Source: CAVZBW01 sp963778465 (lineage in GTDB: Bacteria > Actinomycetota > Acidimicrobiia > Acidimicrobiales > RAAP-2). From it: a DNA stretch of 64,000 nt. Each line of letters opens with the position of its first letter. The first letter of the stretch is position 1. Under the pieces are notes generated by a model. It saw only the letters and a program-made list of their open reading frames with translations. It searched no databases and had not been told where the DNA came from. The position numbers and the translations under genes are program-made. The DNA is taken from the NCBI GenBank assembly GCA_963778465.1, contig CAVZUK010000004.1, positions 124,001 through 188,000 of the forward strand. Direction: 5' to 3'. Below, piece by piece: positions 1 through 9,137 of this stretch.

Positions 1-141
1 AATAGGCCCGTGGGATTCGTGCACCTGCGGAACGTCACGGTCTTCGATGCCGGCAACGAATTGCGGTCGAATCTGATGCGGGTTCGGATCGAGAGCGTCG
101 ATGCCTGGACGATGGGCCGGTGGGAACGCTTGCCAGGGTGA
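1..141 (+). CDS. C-terminal fragment of an unidentified protein
   Basis: An open frame enters from the left edge at base 1 and stops at TGA 139-141, giving the last 46 residues of a protein that begins outside the window. The fragment has an alternating hydrophobic pattern (GFVHLRNVTVF, then SNLMRVRIESVDAW) like a terminal pair of beta strands. I do not recognise the family. It converges on the minus-strand gene that ends at 166, leaving only 24 bases between them. Codon use matches the neighbours, so it is probably real, but nothing can be said about function. Confidence 0.5.
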   Translation, partial: NRPVGFVHLRNVTVFDAGNELRSNLMRVRIESVDAWTMGRWERLPG

Positions 142-165
142 AATGCGTTCCGTGACCGGCAGGCC

Positions 166-1278
166 TCAAGGGGCGACGGCGGTGATGTCGGCCATGCCGG
201 TGGGGTTGTGGCGGCCGACGGTGCCGTGTTCGAAGATCCCGTAGCCGGTCTGGCCCTCGCAGGTTGCCCGGGCCAGGTGGTCGAGACCGCCCCAGGGGAG
301 CTTGGCCTGGACGGTCGGGTCGGTGTGGTCGAAGGTCACGACGCGCCGCCAGCTGTCGCCCATCCAGCGTCCGTGGTTCCACTCCGGGTCGTTGCCGTAC
401 CCGCAGCCGAGGTGGAGGGGGATGGCGGTGAGGCACTCGATGTCGACCTCGAGCGACTTGCGGTCGACCGTCTTCAGATGCAGCGTCGCTCCCTCCGGGT
501 AGCGGGAGCCCGGGCGGTAGCGGATGTCGATCTCGGGCCAGCCCAGCTGCTCGACCTTGCGACCGGACGCGGACGGCCAGAAGCGCACGGCGTAGTTGAG
601 GGTGCGGAACCCGTCGGGGTCCTCGTCGACCATGAAATGGACGCCGAAATCCTCGAACTCGAGCGGTACCCAGATCCACCAGATCCCCGGCTCCGCGTTT
701 GACGGGCGACCGGCGGGGTCGGGCTCACCCACCGGCCGGATGCCCCACGACCGGTCCCGGGTTGCGGTCCAGCGTTGCGGTGTCACCGCAATCGTCTGGC
801 CGTCGACCCTGAGCTCGCCCTCCCACGTCCCGAGCTGGGCGAAGCGGCAGCCATCCAGTAGGACCTTCCCCGTCGGGCCCGCGTACCTGACGTGCTGTGG
901 CTCGCGCTGAGGGTCGTACTCGGAGACGAACCACAGGTCGAACCCGACCTCGTCGTCGTCGCTCGTGAGATGGAGGCGCCGAAAGGGCTCGACGACCTCG
1001 AGCCGGTACGGTCCCACCTGCTGCAGGAGCTTGTCGCTCGGCCGGATCCCCGACGTCTGCAGCGACCACTGTCGGTCACCTCGCCTCACGGACATGAAGG
1101 CGTCGATGATGCCGGCGTTGGGGTACACGCCGAGTCCGGTGATGAAGAAGGTCTCCGCCTCGTGATCCTGGCCCTGGTAGATGCAGCGGTCGTAGACGTT
1201 GCGATCGCTCGTGGCGACGTACGCCATCGACATCGGAACCTGATGGATGGGGTGCTCGTCGAGCGGGTCGAGCTGCAT
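166..1278 (-). CDS. conserved lipocalin-like protein (DUF7064/DUF7065 or CrtC/AttH-like)
   Basis: A 370-residue soluble protein with no signal peptide or membrane segment. It is rich in beta-strand-like stretches and carries a conserved-looking DRSWGIRP motif around residue 175, followed by WWIWVPLEFEDFG. Two beta-rich halves of this kind are typical of the actinobacterial DUF7064/DUF7065 proteins, which are distantly like hydroxyneurosporene synthase (CrtC) and AttH lipocalins; I infer that relation from pattern alone. The ATG at 1278 is preferred over a GTG 30 bases upstream because GAGGAGG sits five bases before it. It lies 86 bases downstream of a TetR gene on the same strand, so the two are probably co-transcribed and the TetR protein may control it. 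Substrate unknown. Confidence 0.6.
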   Translation of the reverse strand: MQLDPLDEHPIHQVPMSMAYVATSDRNVYDRCIYQGQDHEAETFFITGLGVYPNAGIIDAFMSVRRGDRQWSLQTSGIRPSDKLLQQVGPYRLEVVEPFRRLHLTSDDDEVGFDLWFVSEYDPQREPQHVRYAGPTGKVLLDGCRFAQLGTWEGELRVDGQTIAVTPQRWTATRDRSWGIRPVGEPDPAGRPSNAEPGIWWIWVPLEFEDFGVHFMVDEDPDGFRTLNYAVRFWPSASGRKVEQLGWPEIDIRYRPGSRYPEGATLHLKTVDRKSLEVDIECLTAIPLHLGCGYGNDPEWNHGRWMGDSWRRVVTFDHTDPTVQAKLPWGGLDHLARATCEGQTGYGIFEHGTVGRHNPTGMADITAVAP

Positions 1279-1364
1279 CGGGGGCCTCCTCGTCGGTCGG
1301 GCCGACACTAGTCAAGCCGTCTCGGGGACCACGAGGCCGGAGAGAACTCTTGCCGACGGTGGCC

Positions 1365-2030
1365 TCAGCCCTTCTCGTACCAGGCAAGGATGGCGAGGAT
1401 GTTCGGGACGACCATCAAGCCGGCGTCGATGCCGTACAGGATCTGGTGAACCGCGAGGCCCTCGCCGGTGGCCAGCAGGTGGTTGGCGATCTCCCGTGAG
1501 GGTCGGCTCGTCGAGATCCAGCCGCGTTCCTTCAGCCCTTCGACGAACCGCGTGATCTCCCAGATCCAATTGCGGTGCACCGCGGAGAGGGTCTCTGCGA
1601 TGTCGGTCTCGTCCCGATTGGCCTGGAAGAAGTCCACCATCGCCAGCACCAAGGGACGCTCTCCCACGGTCGGCTCGTTCATTCTCTGGACGGCCAGCGT
1701 CACGATGTCCTCGATCGAGGTGGCCTTGGGGTCGAGCTCGTAGGGGACCTCGGTCCAGGTGCTCCGGAGCGCCTGTCGCTTCGCGATGACGTCGAGGAAG
1801 CACGACCTCTTGTCCTCGAAGTGAAAGTAGAAGGCGCCCCTCGTGTAGGGCGTGCCCGCCACGATGTCGTCGATCGTCGCCGCCGTGTAGCCCTTCGTGG
1901 AGAACACCGTATTGGCCGACCTGATCAGCTCTTCGTAGGTGCGTTCACGGCGGAGCTGGAACTTGGTCTTGTGCTTCGGCTTCTCCGTCGGGTGGACCAC
2001 GTCCGTCCGTGGTGTGACCTTGCGGCTCAT
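1365..2030 (-). CDS. TetR/AcrR family transcriptional regulator
   Basis: A 221-residue one-component repressor. The N-terminal helix-turn-helix is clear: a basic leader (FQLRRERTYEELIRSA), then FSTKGYTAATIDDIV and TRGAFYFHFEDK, the usual TetR recognition-helix pattern at about residues 20-70. The rest is a helical ligand-binding domain with no recognisable specificity. An ATG at 2030 is used; a TTG eight codons upstream is possible. It is followed on the same strand by the lipocalin-like gene at 166-1278, the obvious regulatory target besides itself. The fold is certain from the HTH; the ligand is unknown. Confidence 0.88.
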   Translation of the reverse strand: MSRKVTPRTDVVHPTEKPKHKTKFQLRRERTYEELIRSANTVFSTKGYTAATIDDIVAGTPYTRGAFYFHFEDKRSCFLDVIAKRQALRSTWTEVPYELDPKATSIEDIVTLAVQRMNEPTVGERPLVLAMVDFFQANRDETDIAETLSAVHRNWIWEITRFVEGLKERGWISTSRPSREIANHLLATGEGLAVHQILYGIDAGLMVVPNILAILAWYEKG

Positions 2031-2545
2031 CTGGCGCCCTGGTGGTTCGTCCAACCGTTCCCGCCGGACCTACTGGCCAATGCACCCATCTCCGGGCCGG
2101 AGTACATCGGGTCGATGTTATCCAGAGGGAATGGACGAGCCGGTGTCGGCAGGGTTCCTGGCCTCGTTTCGCAGATCACCCGCCGAGAGCTGCCGCATCT
2201 CGACTTCAACCTGGTCGGCTGCCACAGCTACGACCAGTACCTGCTGGCGGTCAACAACGACGATCACACCAAGAACCTCACCTTCGCGCGCCGTTCGACG
2301 TGACCGACCCCTACCGGCCGGACAGTCCTGGGCCAGCCGGCACTTGGCGGCCATCAACGGAAAGTCGACGGTTTCGAGCCGGCCGACCCGTGCACCGTCG
2401 GCGAGCGTGCCGCCGTTCCCGGCCATCGGCGCCGACCTCGAGAGGTTCCGCCCTATGTGACTGCTCAGCCGATCTCGAAGCACCCTTGCGACGTTGACCC
2501 GTCTTCTGCAAGATGAGGGCCGGCACTCAAAAAAGGGGACAACGC
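2031..2545. other. 515-bp intergenic stretch with a possible decayed coding fragment
   Basis: There is no convincing intact gene between the TetR start and the propeller gene. On the plus strand, in the frame ending at TGA 2301-2303, the last 35-40 codons read like ordinary protein (ELPHLDFNLVGCHSYDQYLL, then NNDDHTKNLTFA) with an acidic and polar composition unlike the arginine-rich shadow frames here. No start codon with a ribosome binding site precedes it, and the frame upstream runs antisense through the TetR gene. It may be the tail of a gene lost by rearrangement. The remainder, from 2304 to 2545, shows only the GGGG-type ribosome binding site of the next gene. Confidence 0.3.
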
Positions 2546-4132
2546 ATGCGAGTTCCCGGTCGGATGATCCCGGTGGCACTCCTGGCCCTAGTTGCCATCA
2601 TGGCAATCGGCGCCGGCGCGCTCGGGGCCTCGATGGCGCCGGGCTCGGCCACGACCGCCTCGGCTGGCGAGGCCGCGCCGACCGGCGCGACCACTGTGCC
2701 CGCGAGCCCGCCGACCACCGTTCCCCCCAGCGCCACGCCGAGCACCTTGCCCGGTCCTCCCGACCCTCCGGCTCCGGGTCCCCTGCAAGCGGACGGCGCG
2801 GCCTGGCGAGGGCACGGCGATCTTGCCTTCGTCTCGAGCGGCCAGCTCGACGTCCTGTCGGACGACGGCACCCTCGCCGAGGTCGACGGGCCGACCGGCG
2901 GCGGTTTCGACAGCAATCCCGCCTGGTCTCCCGACGGTCGTTGGCTCGCCTTCCTCCACACCGGGCCCAACCAGGGCTTCGAGGTCTCCGCTCCGACGCT
3001 GTGGTTGGTCGAGGCCGGCGCATCCCGGGCCACCGAGGTCACGGTGAGTGGGGTCGGGACCTTCGCCTGGTCGCCCGTCGCCCCGGTCTTGGCCTTTACG
3101 GAGGCCGTGCCCAACGAACCGTCCGTTGCGGTGTCCGTCGACGAGCGTGTCTGGCTCGACCAACCGGGGTCGACGCCCATCTCGCTCGATGTGGGGACGG
3201 GGCACGGGGTGGGAGAGCTGGCCTGGTCGCCGGACGGGACCGAATTGGCCTTCGACGATTCCGTCGGCGGGCAACCGGCGAGCGGAACCTCCCCGGTCGT
3301 CCTTCCCGTCGCCCGAGTCGGGGTGCTTCCCGCAGCGGGTGGGCCGATCCAAACCGCCTTTCAGCTGACCGGTTCGGGGCTTCGGCTCGCCGGGTGGTGG
3401 CCGGACGGGGAGGGCCTTCTCTTTTGGGAGGATCCCCAGAACTCTGCGTCCCTGGCCGCCGATGGTCTCGTGCTCTACAGCCTCGCCAACGGGAGCAGCC
3501 AACCCGCTGCGTTGGTGGAGTCGTTGGTCGGCCCTCAGTGGTGGGCACCCGCTCCCCAGGGCAACGTGATTGCTGTCGTCGCCGGGGCAGGTCGCGAGAT
3601 CTGGGCCGAGGGGAGGGGCGTGCAGCTTTGCGCCCTCACGACCGCCACCTGCCAGACCGTCTCCACTCCTCCGGGTTCCGTCGGGCTGGCACCGAGCTGG
3701 ACTGCCTCGAGCGATCTTCTCTTCGCGACAGCCTCGGCAACAGCGCCGTTCGGATCGATCGGCGGGGCGGACTACTCGCCGGGCTACATGTCGGAATGGG
3801 ACGCCACGAGCGTGCTCTGGACCTCGACTCCGGGAGGAGCGCCGAGCGAGCTCGCGTCGTCGCCGGCGGGGGCCCTCCTGGCCTCACCCGCCACGGAGGG
3901 CGGCGCTGCGGTCATCGTGGCGGACAATGCGGTCTGGCTCGCCGACACGGAGAGCGGCGCGCCTGCCGTCCGCATCGCCGGACCCCTGTACTCGACGTCC
4001 GGTCCGGCCGGCTTCTACGGCGAGGTCGACTGGTCGGGCACCTTCGCCTGGTCGGCGGCGACCGGCGCCCGCCAGGATTCGGTGCAGCTGTCGGACGAGG
4101 CCCTCGCCGAGCCCGAGTCGCAGATTCCCTGA
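2546..4132 (+). CDS. exported TolB-like beta-propeller protein
   Basis: A 528-residue protein predicted to act outside the membrane. Residues 1-35 form a signal peptide or anchor (basic start, then IPVALLALVAIMAIGAGALG). Next comes a Thr/Pro-rich linker to about residue 80, typical of exported actinobacterial proteins. The remainder contains WD40/PD40-like blades, with AWSPDGRWLAF near residue 130 and AWSPDGTELAF near residue 230 as the clearest TolB signatures. The ATG at 2546 follows AAAAGGGGAC; a start 11 codons upstream lacks a site. PD40 propellers usually bind proteins or peptides; no catalytic residues are apparent. It faces the convergent pentapeptide-repeat gene with only four bases between stops. 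Confidence 0.72.
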   Translation: MRVPGRMIPVALLALVAIMAIGAGALGASMAPGSATTASAGEAAPTGATTVPASPPTTVPPSATPSTLPGPPDPPAPGPLQADGAAWRGHGDLAFVSSGQLDVLSDDGTLAEVDGPTGGGFDSNPAWSPDGRWLAFLHTGPNQGFEVSAPTLWLVEAGASRATEVTVSGVGTFAWSPVAPVLAFTEAVPNEPSVAVSVDERVWLDQPGSTPISLDVGTGHGVGELAWSPDGTELAFDDSVGGQPASGTSPVVLPVARVGVLPAAGGPIQTAFQLTGSGLRLAGWWPDGEGLLFWEDPQNSASLAADGLVLYSLANGSSQPAALVESLVGPQWWAPAPQGNVIAVVAGAGREIWAEGRGVQLCALTTATCQTVSTPPGSVGLAPSWTASSDLLFATASATAPFGSIGGADYSPGYMSEWDATSVLWTSTPGGAPSELASSPAGALLASPATEGGAAVIVADNAVWLADTESGAPAVRIAGPLYSTSGPAGFYGEVDWSGTFAWSAATGARQDSVQLSDEALAEPESQIP

Positions 4133-4136
4133 CGGC

Positions 4137-5333
4137 TCACCGTGAGCGGCCAGGGATCCCGCAGTCGTCGTTGTCGATCGTCGTGCCGTCCGGCATGGTC
4201 GTGTTGCAGAAGATGGCCTGCCTCTTGAGCTGTTCCAGGTTGGCCACCTTCGCACCGGTGAGGTTCGCGTTTTGCAGCTCCGCCAGGAAGAATTCCGAGC
4301 CGGCGTCGATCGTCATGCTCTGCATCTTTGCGCCCTGCAGATCAGTTGCCGTGAACTCGTCGCCACCGTTCAATACGGTCCCGACCAACGACGCCCCTGG
4401 CATGCGCGCGGCGAAGAACGTCGTGCCGCTCATCGAGGCACCGGAGAAATTGGACCCCTGGAGCTGCGCATGGCCAAAGTTGTCGCTGGTCAAGGTCGAC
4501 GTTCCGCTGATATTGAGCCCCGGTGCGACGGCATTCAATAGGGAGACGTTGGCGGAGTGGGTGTTGCTCAGGTTCGCTCCTCCGAGCCACGCCCCCGCCA
4601 TGTTGTCGATCGACACGTTGGCCCTGCTCAGGTCCGCACCACTCAGGTCTGCGTGTTGCAGGTTCGTGTTCGGCAGCGCCGCCTGCGTCAGCACGGCCCC
4701 GGTCAGGTCGCATCGCTGGAGGGGAGCCCCTGCCTCGATCGGCCGGTCGGAGCAATCGACGCTCCCGACGGGACCCCGGGAGGGGCCCGGTTGGAGGCTG
4801 TCCACCGTGACGTAATAGGGCGCGGAGAAGGCGAGCCCGAGCGGCTTGCGCTGCGTGGCGGTGATGACGACGCGATTGCCTGCGGCCATGGCTGCCAGCT
4901 TGGTCGGATCGGTGATGAGCGGTGACTTGTACTGCTGCGGTGCTCCGGTCACGGTCTTGTTCTCGGAGTCGATCAGGGTCGGCAGGTGCGTGTTCGCGTC
5001 GATCGCCAGCACCCGGACGTCCCCCAGGGTGAGGCCCGCCCCGACGCCGCCCGCATTCCACCCGATCGTGGCGCTGATGGTCACGCCCGGAGGCGTGGAC
5101 GTCAGGGCGCCGTTGGTGATCGGCACCAGGCTGGTGGGTGCGGCCGGCGGCGGCGTAGCCCCGGCCTCGGGTGACCATCCCGCCCACAACGGTGTCGACA
5201 GCGCGAACACCAACGCAGCGCCCGCCATGGTGGCCGCCGTCGCGAAGCCACGAATCGCTCTTGTGGGAACGGGATCGGGAAAAAGTTCGCGAGACCTGGA
5301 CCGGCGACGCACCACGATCCGTGTGAGACTCAC
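4137..5333 (-). CDS. exported pentapeptide-repeat protein
   Basis: A 398-residue protein with an N-terminal hydrophobic segment (GFATAATMAGAALVFAL, about residues 28-45) acting as a signal or anchor. A beta-rich domain to about residue 205 follows. Then come roughly 150 residues of pentapeptide repeats of A(D/N)LS type (for example QHADLSGADLSRANVS) that should form a right-handed quadrilateral helix. The end has the Cys/Asn pattern FCNTTMPDGT...DDC seen at the end of many secreted pentapeptide proteins. The GTG at 5333 is chosen because GGGAGGAATC directly precedes it; the upstream ATG has no site. It is divergent from the 700-residue repeat protein at 5411. Role unknown; surface structural or binding protein is an inference. 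Confidence 0.75.
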   Translation of the reverse strand: MSLTRIVVRRRSRSRELFPDPVPTRAIRGFATAATMAGAALVFALSTPLWAGWSPEAGATPPPAAPTSLVPITNGALTSTPPGVTISATIGWNAGGVGAGLTLGDVRVLAIDANTHLPTLIDSENKTVTGAPQQYKSPLITDPTKLAAMAAGNRVVITATQRKPLGLAFSAPYYVTVDSLQPGPSRGPVGSVDCSDRPIEAGAPLQRCDLTGAVLTQAALPNTNLQHADLSGADLSRANVSIDNMAGAWLGGANLSNTHSANVSLLNAVAPGLNISGTSTLTSDNFGHAQLQGSNFSGASMSGTTFFAARMPGASLVGTVLNGGDEFTATDLQGAKMQSMTIDAGSEFFLAELQNANLTGAKVANLEQLKRQAIFCNTTMPDGTTIDNDDCGIPGRSR

Positions 5334-5410
5334 GATTCCTCCCTCGGACGCCGTCGGCGGCGGCACCTCGATGGGTTAGGGTACACGCAGTCGGGAGGAG
5401 GGTAACGGGC

Positions 5411-7513
5411 ATGAGTGTGATCCGAGCGCGGTCACGGCGGGCGGCGGGCGGTTCATCACGTCGAGCTCTCCGACCGGTGACGCTCTTCGCGACGGCTCTC
5501 GCCGCTCTCGGGGTCGCCAGCCTGGTTGCGGTACCCGGCGTCGTCGCAGCGGCGCCACCCCCGGCGGCCCCGCACGCGCCGGCCGCGGCCGCCACATGGA
5601 CCTGGACGAACCGCGGCCCGACGCTCGGTGGGCAGGTGGTGGCAAATACCGGAGGGAGCTCCGCGCCCGGAGTGTCCTGCATCTCGCCAACCCGGTGCGT
5701 GACGGTCGGAGACGAGGGTCTGGTTCTGTTCACCACCCCAGGGGCGCCGGGCGGCGTGACGCTCCACTGGTCGTCCGTCCCCCTCTCCCAGCCGGACCCC
5801 GCCAACCCCTACCGACTCAACTCGGTCTCCTGCTCCGCCACCAGCTGCCTCGCGGTGTCGACGAACCTCACCGATAATGCCCAGTCGCACGTGTACCGGA
5901 GCACCGACGGCGGCGACACGTGGACGGATCTCGGGTTGCTGCCGCTGGCGGGCACGACGCGGGAGGGCGACGCCATCGCCTGTGACTCGGCCGGCCACTG
6001 TGTGATCGTCGGGGGCTCGGGCGGGATCTGGCACTCCAGCAACAATGGGCTCACCTGGGTTCCGATTGCGCCGACCGTGCCGCCGCACCCGTACTTCACC
6101 GTCTCGTGCCCGGGCAACGACGCGTGCGTCGCGGCGGGTACCGACCTGACCCAGAGCTACACGTCGGCCATCGTCGGCGGTTCGGTCACGACGACCGTCC
6201 TCCCCTCGGGGGTGGTGGGAACCATTGCCGCGCTGGGCTGCGCCTCGGGCAGCCGAACATGCCTGGCCACCACGACAGGAAAGCAGACCTTCCGGACGAT
6301 GGACCTCGGGGCGACCTGGGCTCTCGTGGGTACCTCGCCCATGCCGATCGCCAAGCTCGCCTGCTCGAGCGTCGAACACTGCGTCGGCCTTCCCCCGCTC
6401 GACGTCCCCCCCGCGAAGCGCGTGCTCACGACCGACACCGGGGGCGCCACATGGGTTCGGCACGCCCTGGGGACCCCCGGGATGGATGCACCGACAGACC
6501 TCACCTGCTCGGCCAACACGTGCGTGGTCGTCGGACCGCATGCCTTGTATGCCACCTCGCAGACCGGCGGGAACGAGCCGTGGAACACCATCAACGCCGT
6601 GCCGGCCATCGGTTCCTTCGCCCTGACGTGCGAGCCCCCCATGGGCCCGGCCCGCACCTGCCTCGGTGGGGGAGGGAGTGACCTCGCCAGGTCGACGGAC
6701 AGCGCCAAGTTGTGGGGGGCGACTCCCGCCGACATCCGCGGTCTGCCGACATTGGGCATCGTCGGGATCGGCTGCGGAGCCCCTCCGGCGTGCCTCGCCA
6801 TCGGTGGAACCAACGTGCTGCGGAGCCTGACAAACGGCGAGAGCTGGAACATCGTGGCCGCTCCGTGGGGGGTGAGCAACATGCCGTCCGCCGCAGCATG
6901 TCCGAGCGCCCTCGACTGCGTGGCGGTCGGATCCGCCGTCTTCACGACGCTCAACTTCGGTCTGACCTGGACGAGCTCGACGCCTCCGGGCGGACCGGCC
7001 TTGAAGGCGGTGAGCTGCCCCACCGCCACCCGGTGCGTGGCGCTGGCTCCGGCGACGGGGGATGTCTACATCGGCGTTCGTCCCAACCCGGCACAGCCCG
7101 CCTGGACCTGGCGCATCGTGGACACGCAGATCGACCCGACCCAAACGACGCTGGCGGATATCTCATGCCCGACGGCGACGTTCTGTGAGATCGTCGGGAA
7201 CCCGGGCGTCACCCTCCGCTCGACCGACGGCGGCCTGACCTGGTCCGAGATCAACGTCACGGACCCGAACGACGACTGGGCGGCCGTCGATTGCCCCACC
7301 ACCTCGCTTTGCGTCGCCGGGGGCCTCGAGAAGGGCACGGCCCAGGGCAATCACCTCGTCGTGGGGGTGAGCAACGACGGAGGCCTCACCTGGACGCGAC
7401 AGATCCAGCAGGCGATGGGGGCCGGCGGATTCGGACTCAACACCGTTGCATGCCCGAGCGCCAACTTCTGCGTAGCGGGGGGGCCGAGCACCGTGCTGAC
7501 CGGGTCTCCCTAG
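5411..7513 (+). CDS. exported BNR/YCF48-like repeat protein with paired cysteines
   Basis: A 700-residue protein with a signal peptide (about residues 18-46, TLFATALAALGVASLVAV). The mature part is made of about fourteen repeats. Many contain a sialidase/BNR-like Asp box (STDGGDTW, SSNNGLTW, NDGGLTW), and nearly every repeat has a cysteine pair such as SCPTATRCVA, ACPSALDCVAVG or DCPTTSLCVAGG. This predicts a beta-propeller or double propeller outside the cell, stapled by one disulfide per blade. No sialidase active-site arginine triad is evident, so an enzyme role is not supported. The ATG at 5411 has GGGAGGAGGG upstream. Neighbours are two other exported proteins, hinting at a cell-surface locus. 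Confidence 0.75.
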   Translation: MSVIRARSRRAAGGSSRRALRPVTLFATALAALGVASLVAVPGVVAAAPPPAAPHAPAAAATWTWTNRGPTLGGQVVANTGGSSAPGVSCISPTRCVTVGDEGLVLFTTPGAPGGVTLHWSSVPLSQPDPANPYRLNSVSCSATSCLAVSTNLTDNAQSHVYRSTDGGDTWTDLGLLPLAGTTREGDAIACDSAGHCVIVGGSGGIWHSSNNGLTWVPIAPTVPPHPYFTVSCPGNDACVAAGTDLTQSYTSAIVGGSVTTTVLPSGVVGTIAALGCASGSRTCLATTTGKQTFRTMDLGATWALVGTSPMPIAKLACSSVEHCVGLPPLDVPPAKRVLTTDTGGATWVRHALGTPGMDAPTDLTCSANTCVVVGPHALYATSQTGGNEPWNTINAVPAIGSFALTCEPPMGPARTCLGGGGSDLARSTDSAKLWGATPADIRGLPTLGIVGIGCGAPPACLAIGGTNVLRSLTNGESWNIVAAPWGVSNMPSAAACPSALDCVAVGSAVFTTLNFGLTWTSSTPPGGPALKAVSCPTATRCVALAPATGDVYIGVRPNPAQPAWTWRIVDTQIDPTQTTLADISCPTATFCEIVGNPGVTLRSTDGGLTWSEINVTDPNDDWAAVDCPTTSLCVAGGLEKGTAQGNHLVVGVSNDGGLTWTRQIQQAMGAGGFGLNTVACPSANFCVAGGPSTVLTGSP

Positions 7514-7608
7514 CGCACCTCGGGTCGATCCGGCGCCACACCCAGGGAGCCCCCTACGCGCAGCTCCCGCGGATGATCACGCGCCGGTCGACGACCGTAA
7601 CGATCAAA

Positions 7609-7839
7609 CTAGGACGCCTTTCCGACGTGGATCACGGTGCGGCGCAGGACCCTCGATGCCCGGAGTCGCCTCGCGGCCTCGCGGAAGCGCTCTCGTCGGG
7701 CCGCCTCCTTGTGGCCCGGCTCCGCAGGGAGTAGCCGGAGCCCGCAGCGCGTGCAGAAACGGGCGCCGGGCGTCACCTCCGGGTGGCCGGTCGGGCAGCT
7801 GGGGATCATCTGCACCTTCACCTCTTCGACGGTACCCAT
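7609..7839 (-). CDS. small zinc-ribbon protein
   Basis: A 76-residue basic protein with one likely treble-clef or zinc-ribbon site: CPTGH...FCTRCG, two cysteines plus a histidine followed by a CxxC pair, ending at about residue 32. An Arg-rich helical tail follows. The best start is uncertain: an ATG at 7839, or an ATG at 7809 that has AAGG five bases upstream and would still include the whole metal site. It stands alone between convergent and divergent neighbours. Such ribbons often occur in small nucleic-acid or protein-binding factors; no function is assigned. A longer antisense frame covering the next gene is a shadow. Confidence 0.5.
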   Translation of the reverse strand: MGTVEEVKVQMIPSCPTGHPEVTPGARFCTRCGLRLLPAEPGHKEAARRERFREAARRLRASRVLRRTVIHVGKAS

Positions 7840-7993
7840 GGGGTCTGACGACTCCACCTCCAACTGGGACAACTCTTATCCAATGATTAGGGCCGTCAAA
7901 CGCCTGATCGCCCGCCGAGGCACGCCGGCGGGTGCGAATCCGCTGGTCCCGGGCGCAGGGGTGAGATGATCTGGTGATCGGATCGGACCCGCC

Positions 7994-8641
7994 GTGACGC
8001 TGGCGAACGCTGTCCGCAACGCCTCGGCCCTGACGAGGGTGATCTCGGCCGCCGGATTGGGGGTGGTCGTCGGGATCGTGGCCTCGTTCCTCACGCTCCC
8101 CCAAGCTGCAGCCCTGATCGGCTGGATCGCGGCCGGGGGCTCCTACCTCGTGACGGTGTGGCTGGTGATCTGGTCGCTCGATCCCGATTCGACCCGGCGG
8201 CTCGCCACCCGCCTCGACCCCGGGCGCACGCTGGCCGACACGGTGGTGGTCGCCGCCGGGGTGGCGATCCTCGCCGCCGTCGCCCTGGCCCTGGTGCGGG
8301 CGGGGTCCGCGCACGGGGGCACCAAGGCCTACCTGCTCACCGTCGGCATCGCGAGCGTGGTCATCGGGTGGTTGGCGCTGCACACCGTGTTCACCCTCCA
8401 CTACGGCCGCCTGTACTACCGGGGAGAGCCCGGCGGCATCGACTTCAACGAGCCCGACCCGCCGACCTACGTGGACTTCGCCTACCTGGCCTTCACCCTC
8501 GGGATGACCTTCCAGGTGTCGGACACCAACCTCACGACCAAGCCGGTGCGGCGTGCCGCGCTGCAGCACGCGCTCATCTCCTACTTCTTCGGCGCGGTCA
8601 TCCTGGCGCTGGTGGTCAACATCGTGGCCAGCCTCGTCTGA
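7994..8641 (+). CDS. DUF1345 integral membrane protein
   Basis: A 215-residue inner-membrane protein with about five hydrophobic segments (residues 15-35, 42-62, 80-100, 112-132, 190-213). The stretch YVDFAYLAFTLGMTFQVSDT between the fourth and last segments is the hallmark of the DUF1345 family, whose function is not established. The start is a GTG at 7994 without a strong ribosome binding site, so initiation may be leaderless. It ends six bases before the end of the convergent MarR gene. Length is normal for the family and nothing appears broken. Confidence 0.82.
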   Translation: MTLANAVRNASALTRVISAAGLGVVVGIVASFLTLPQAAALIGWIAAGGSYLVTVWLVIWSLDPDSTRRLATRLDPGRTLADTVVVAAGVAILAAVALALVRAGSAHGGTKAYLLTVGIASVVIGWLALHTVFTLHYGRLYYRGEPGGIDFNEPDPPTYVDFAYLAFTLGMTFQVSDTNLTTKPVRRAALQHALISYFFGAVILALVVNIVASLV

Positions 8642-8647
8642 GAGGCG

Positions 8648-9121
8648 TCAGCCCTTGGTGGCCCGTGCCGACTCGGTCACCTTGGCGAGCAGCCGCCCGA
8701 GGTGCTCGGCCTCGGCCGCCGTCAGCACGCCGAAGGAGGCCGGCAGGGCACCGAACGTCTCCTCGATGTCCTGCGCCACGGTCGTGCCCTGAGGGGTGAG
8801 CACGACGGTCTTGACTCGGCGGTCGTGGGGATCGCTTTGCCGCTCCACCAGGCCGCGTCGGGCGAGATCGTCGACCAGTCCCGTCACGTACGAGGGGTCG
8901 CAGCCGAGGCTGCGGGCCACGTCGCGCATCGAGGGGTAGCCGCCCCGATGGAGGTGCTGGAGGGCCTTGATGGGTCCCGGGGGGAGGCGGTAGGTGTCGC
9001 ACAACCCGCGCATGCGCTCGGCCATCTCCCCGCCGCCGATGAGCTCGCGGACGAGGTCCCAGGCCCGCTCGGACGCCGTCCGGGTACGGGAGGCGCTGCG
9101 TTCCGCTTTGGTCACGGCCAC
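8648..9121 (-). CDS. MarR family transcriptional regulator
   Basis: A 157-residue winged-helix repressor. The core MarR pattern is visible: a helix ending LPPGPIKALQHL, recognition region PSMRDVARSLGCDPSYVTGLVDDLARRGLV (about residues 60-95), and the wing DPHDRRVKTVVLTPQG. It is transcribed divergently from the MFS exporter at 9278. The 156-bp gap contains a palindrome with an extra half-site, so the likely job is drug-responsive repression of the exporter and itself. The ligand cannot be read from sequence. Confidence 0.9.
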   Translation of the reverse strand: MAVTKAERSASRTRTASERAWDLVRELIGGGEMAERMRGLCDTYRLPPGPIKALQHLHRGGYPSMRDVARSLGCDPSYVTGLVDDLARRGLVERQSDPHDRRVKTVVLTPQGTTVAQDIEETFGALPASFGVLTAAEAEHLGRLLAKVTESARATKG

Positions 9122-9137
9122 CCCGTGAGTCTATGCT

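Noticed and set aside
5456..7144. Long minus-strand open frame opposite the 700-residue exported protein
   Set aside because: Arg/Gly/His-rich shadow typical of high-GC antisense; the plus-strand frame has a signal peptide, a ribosome site and regular repeats.
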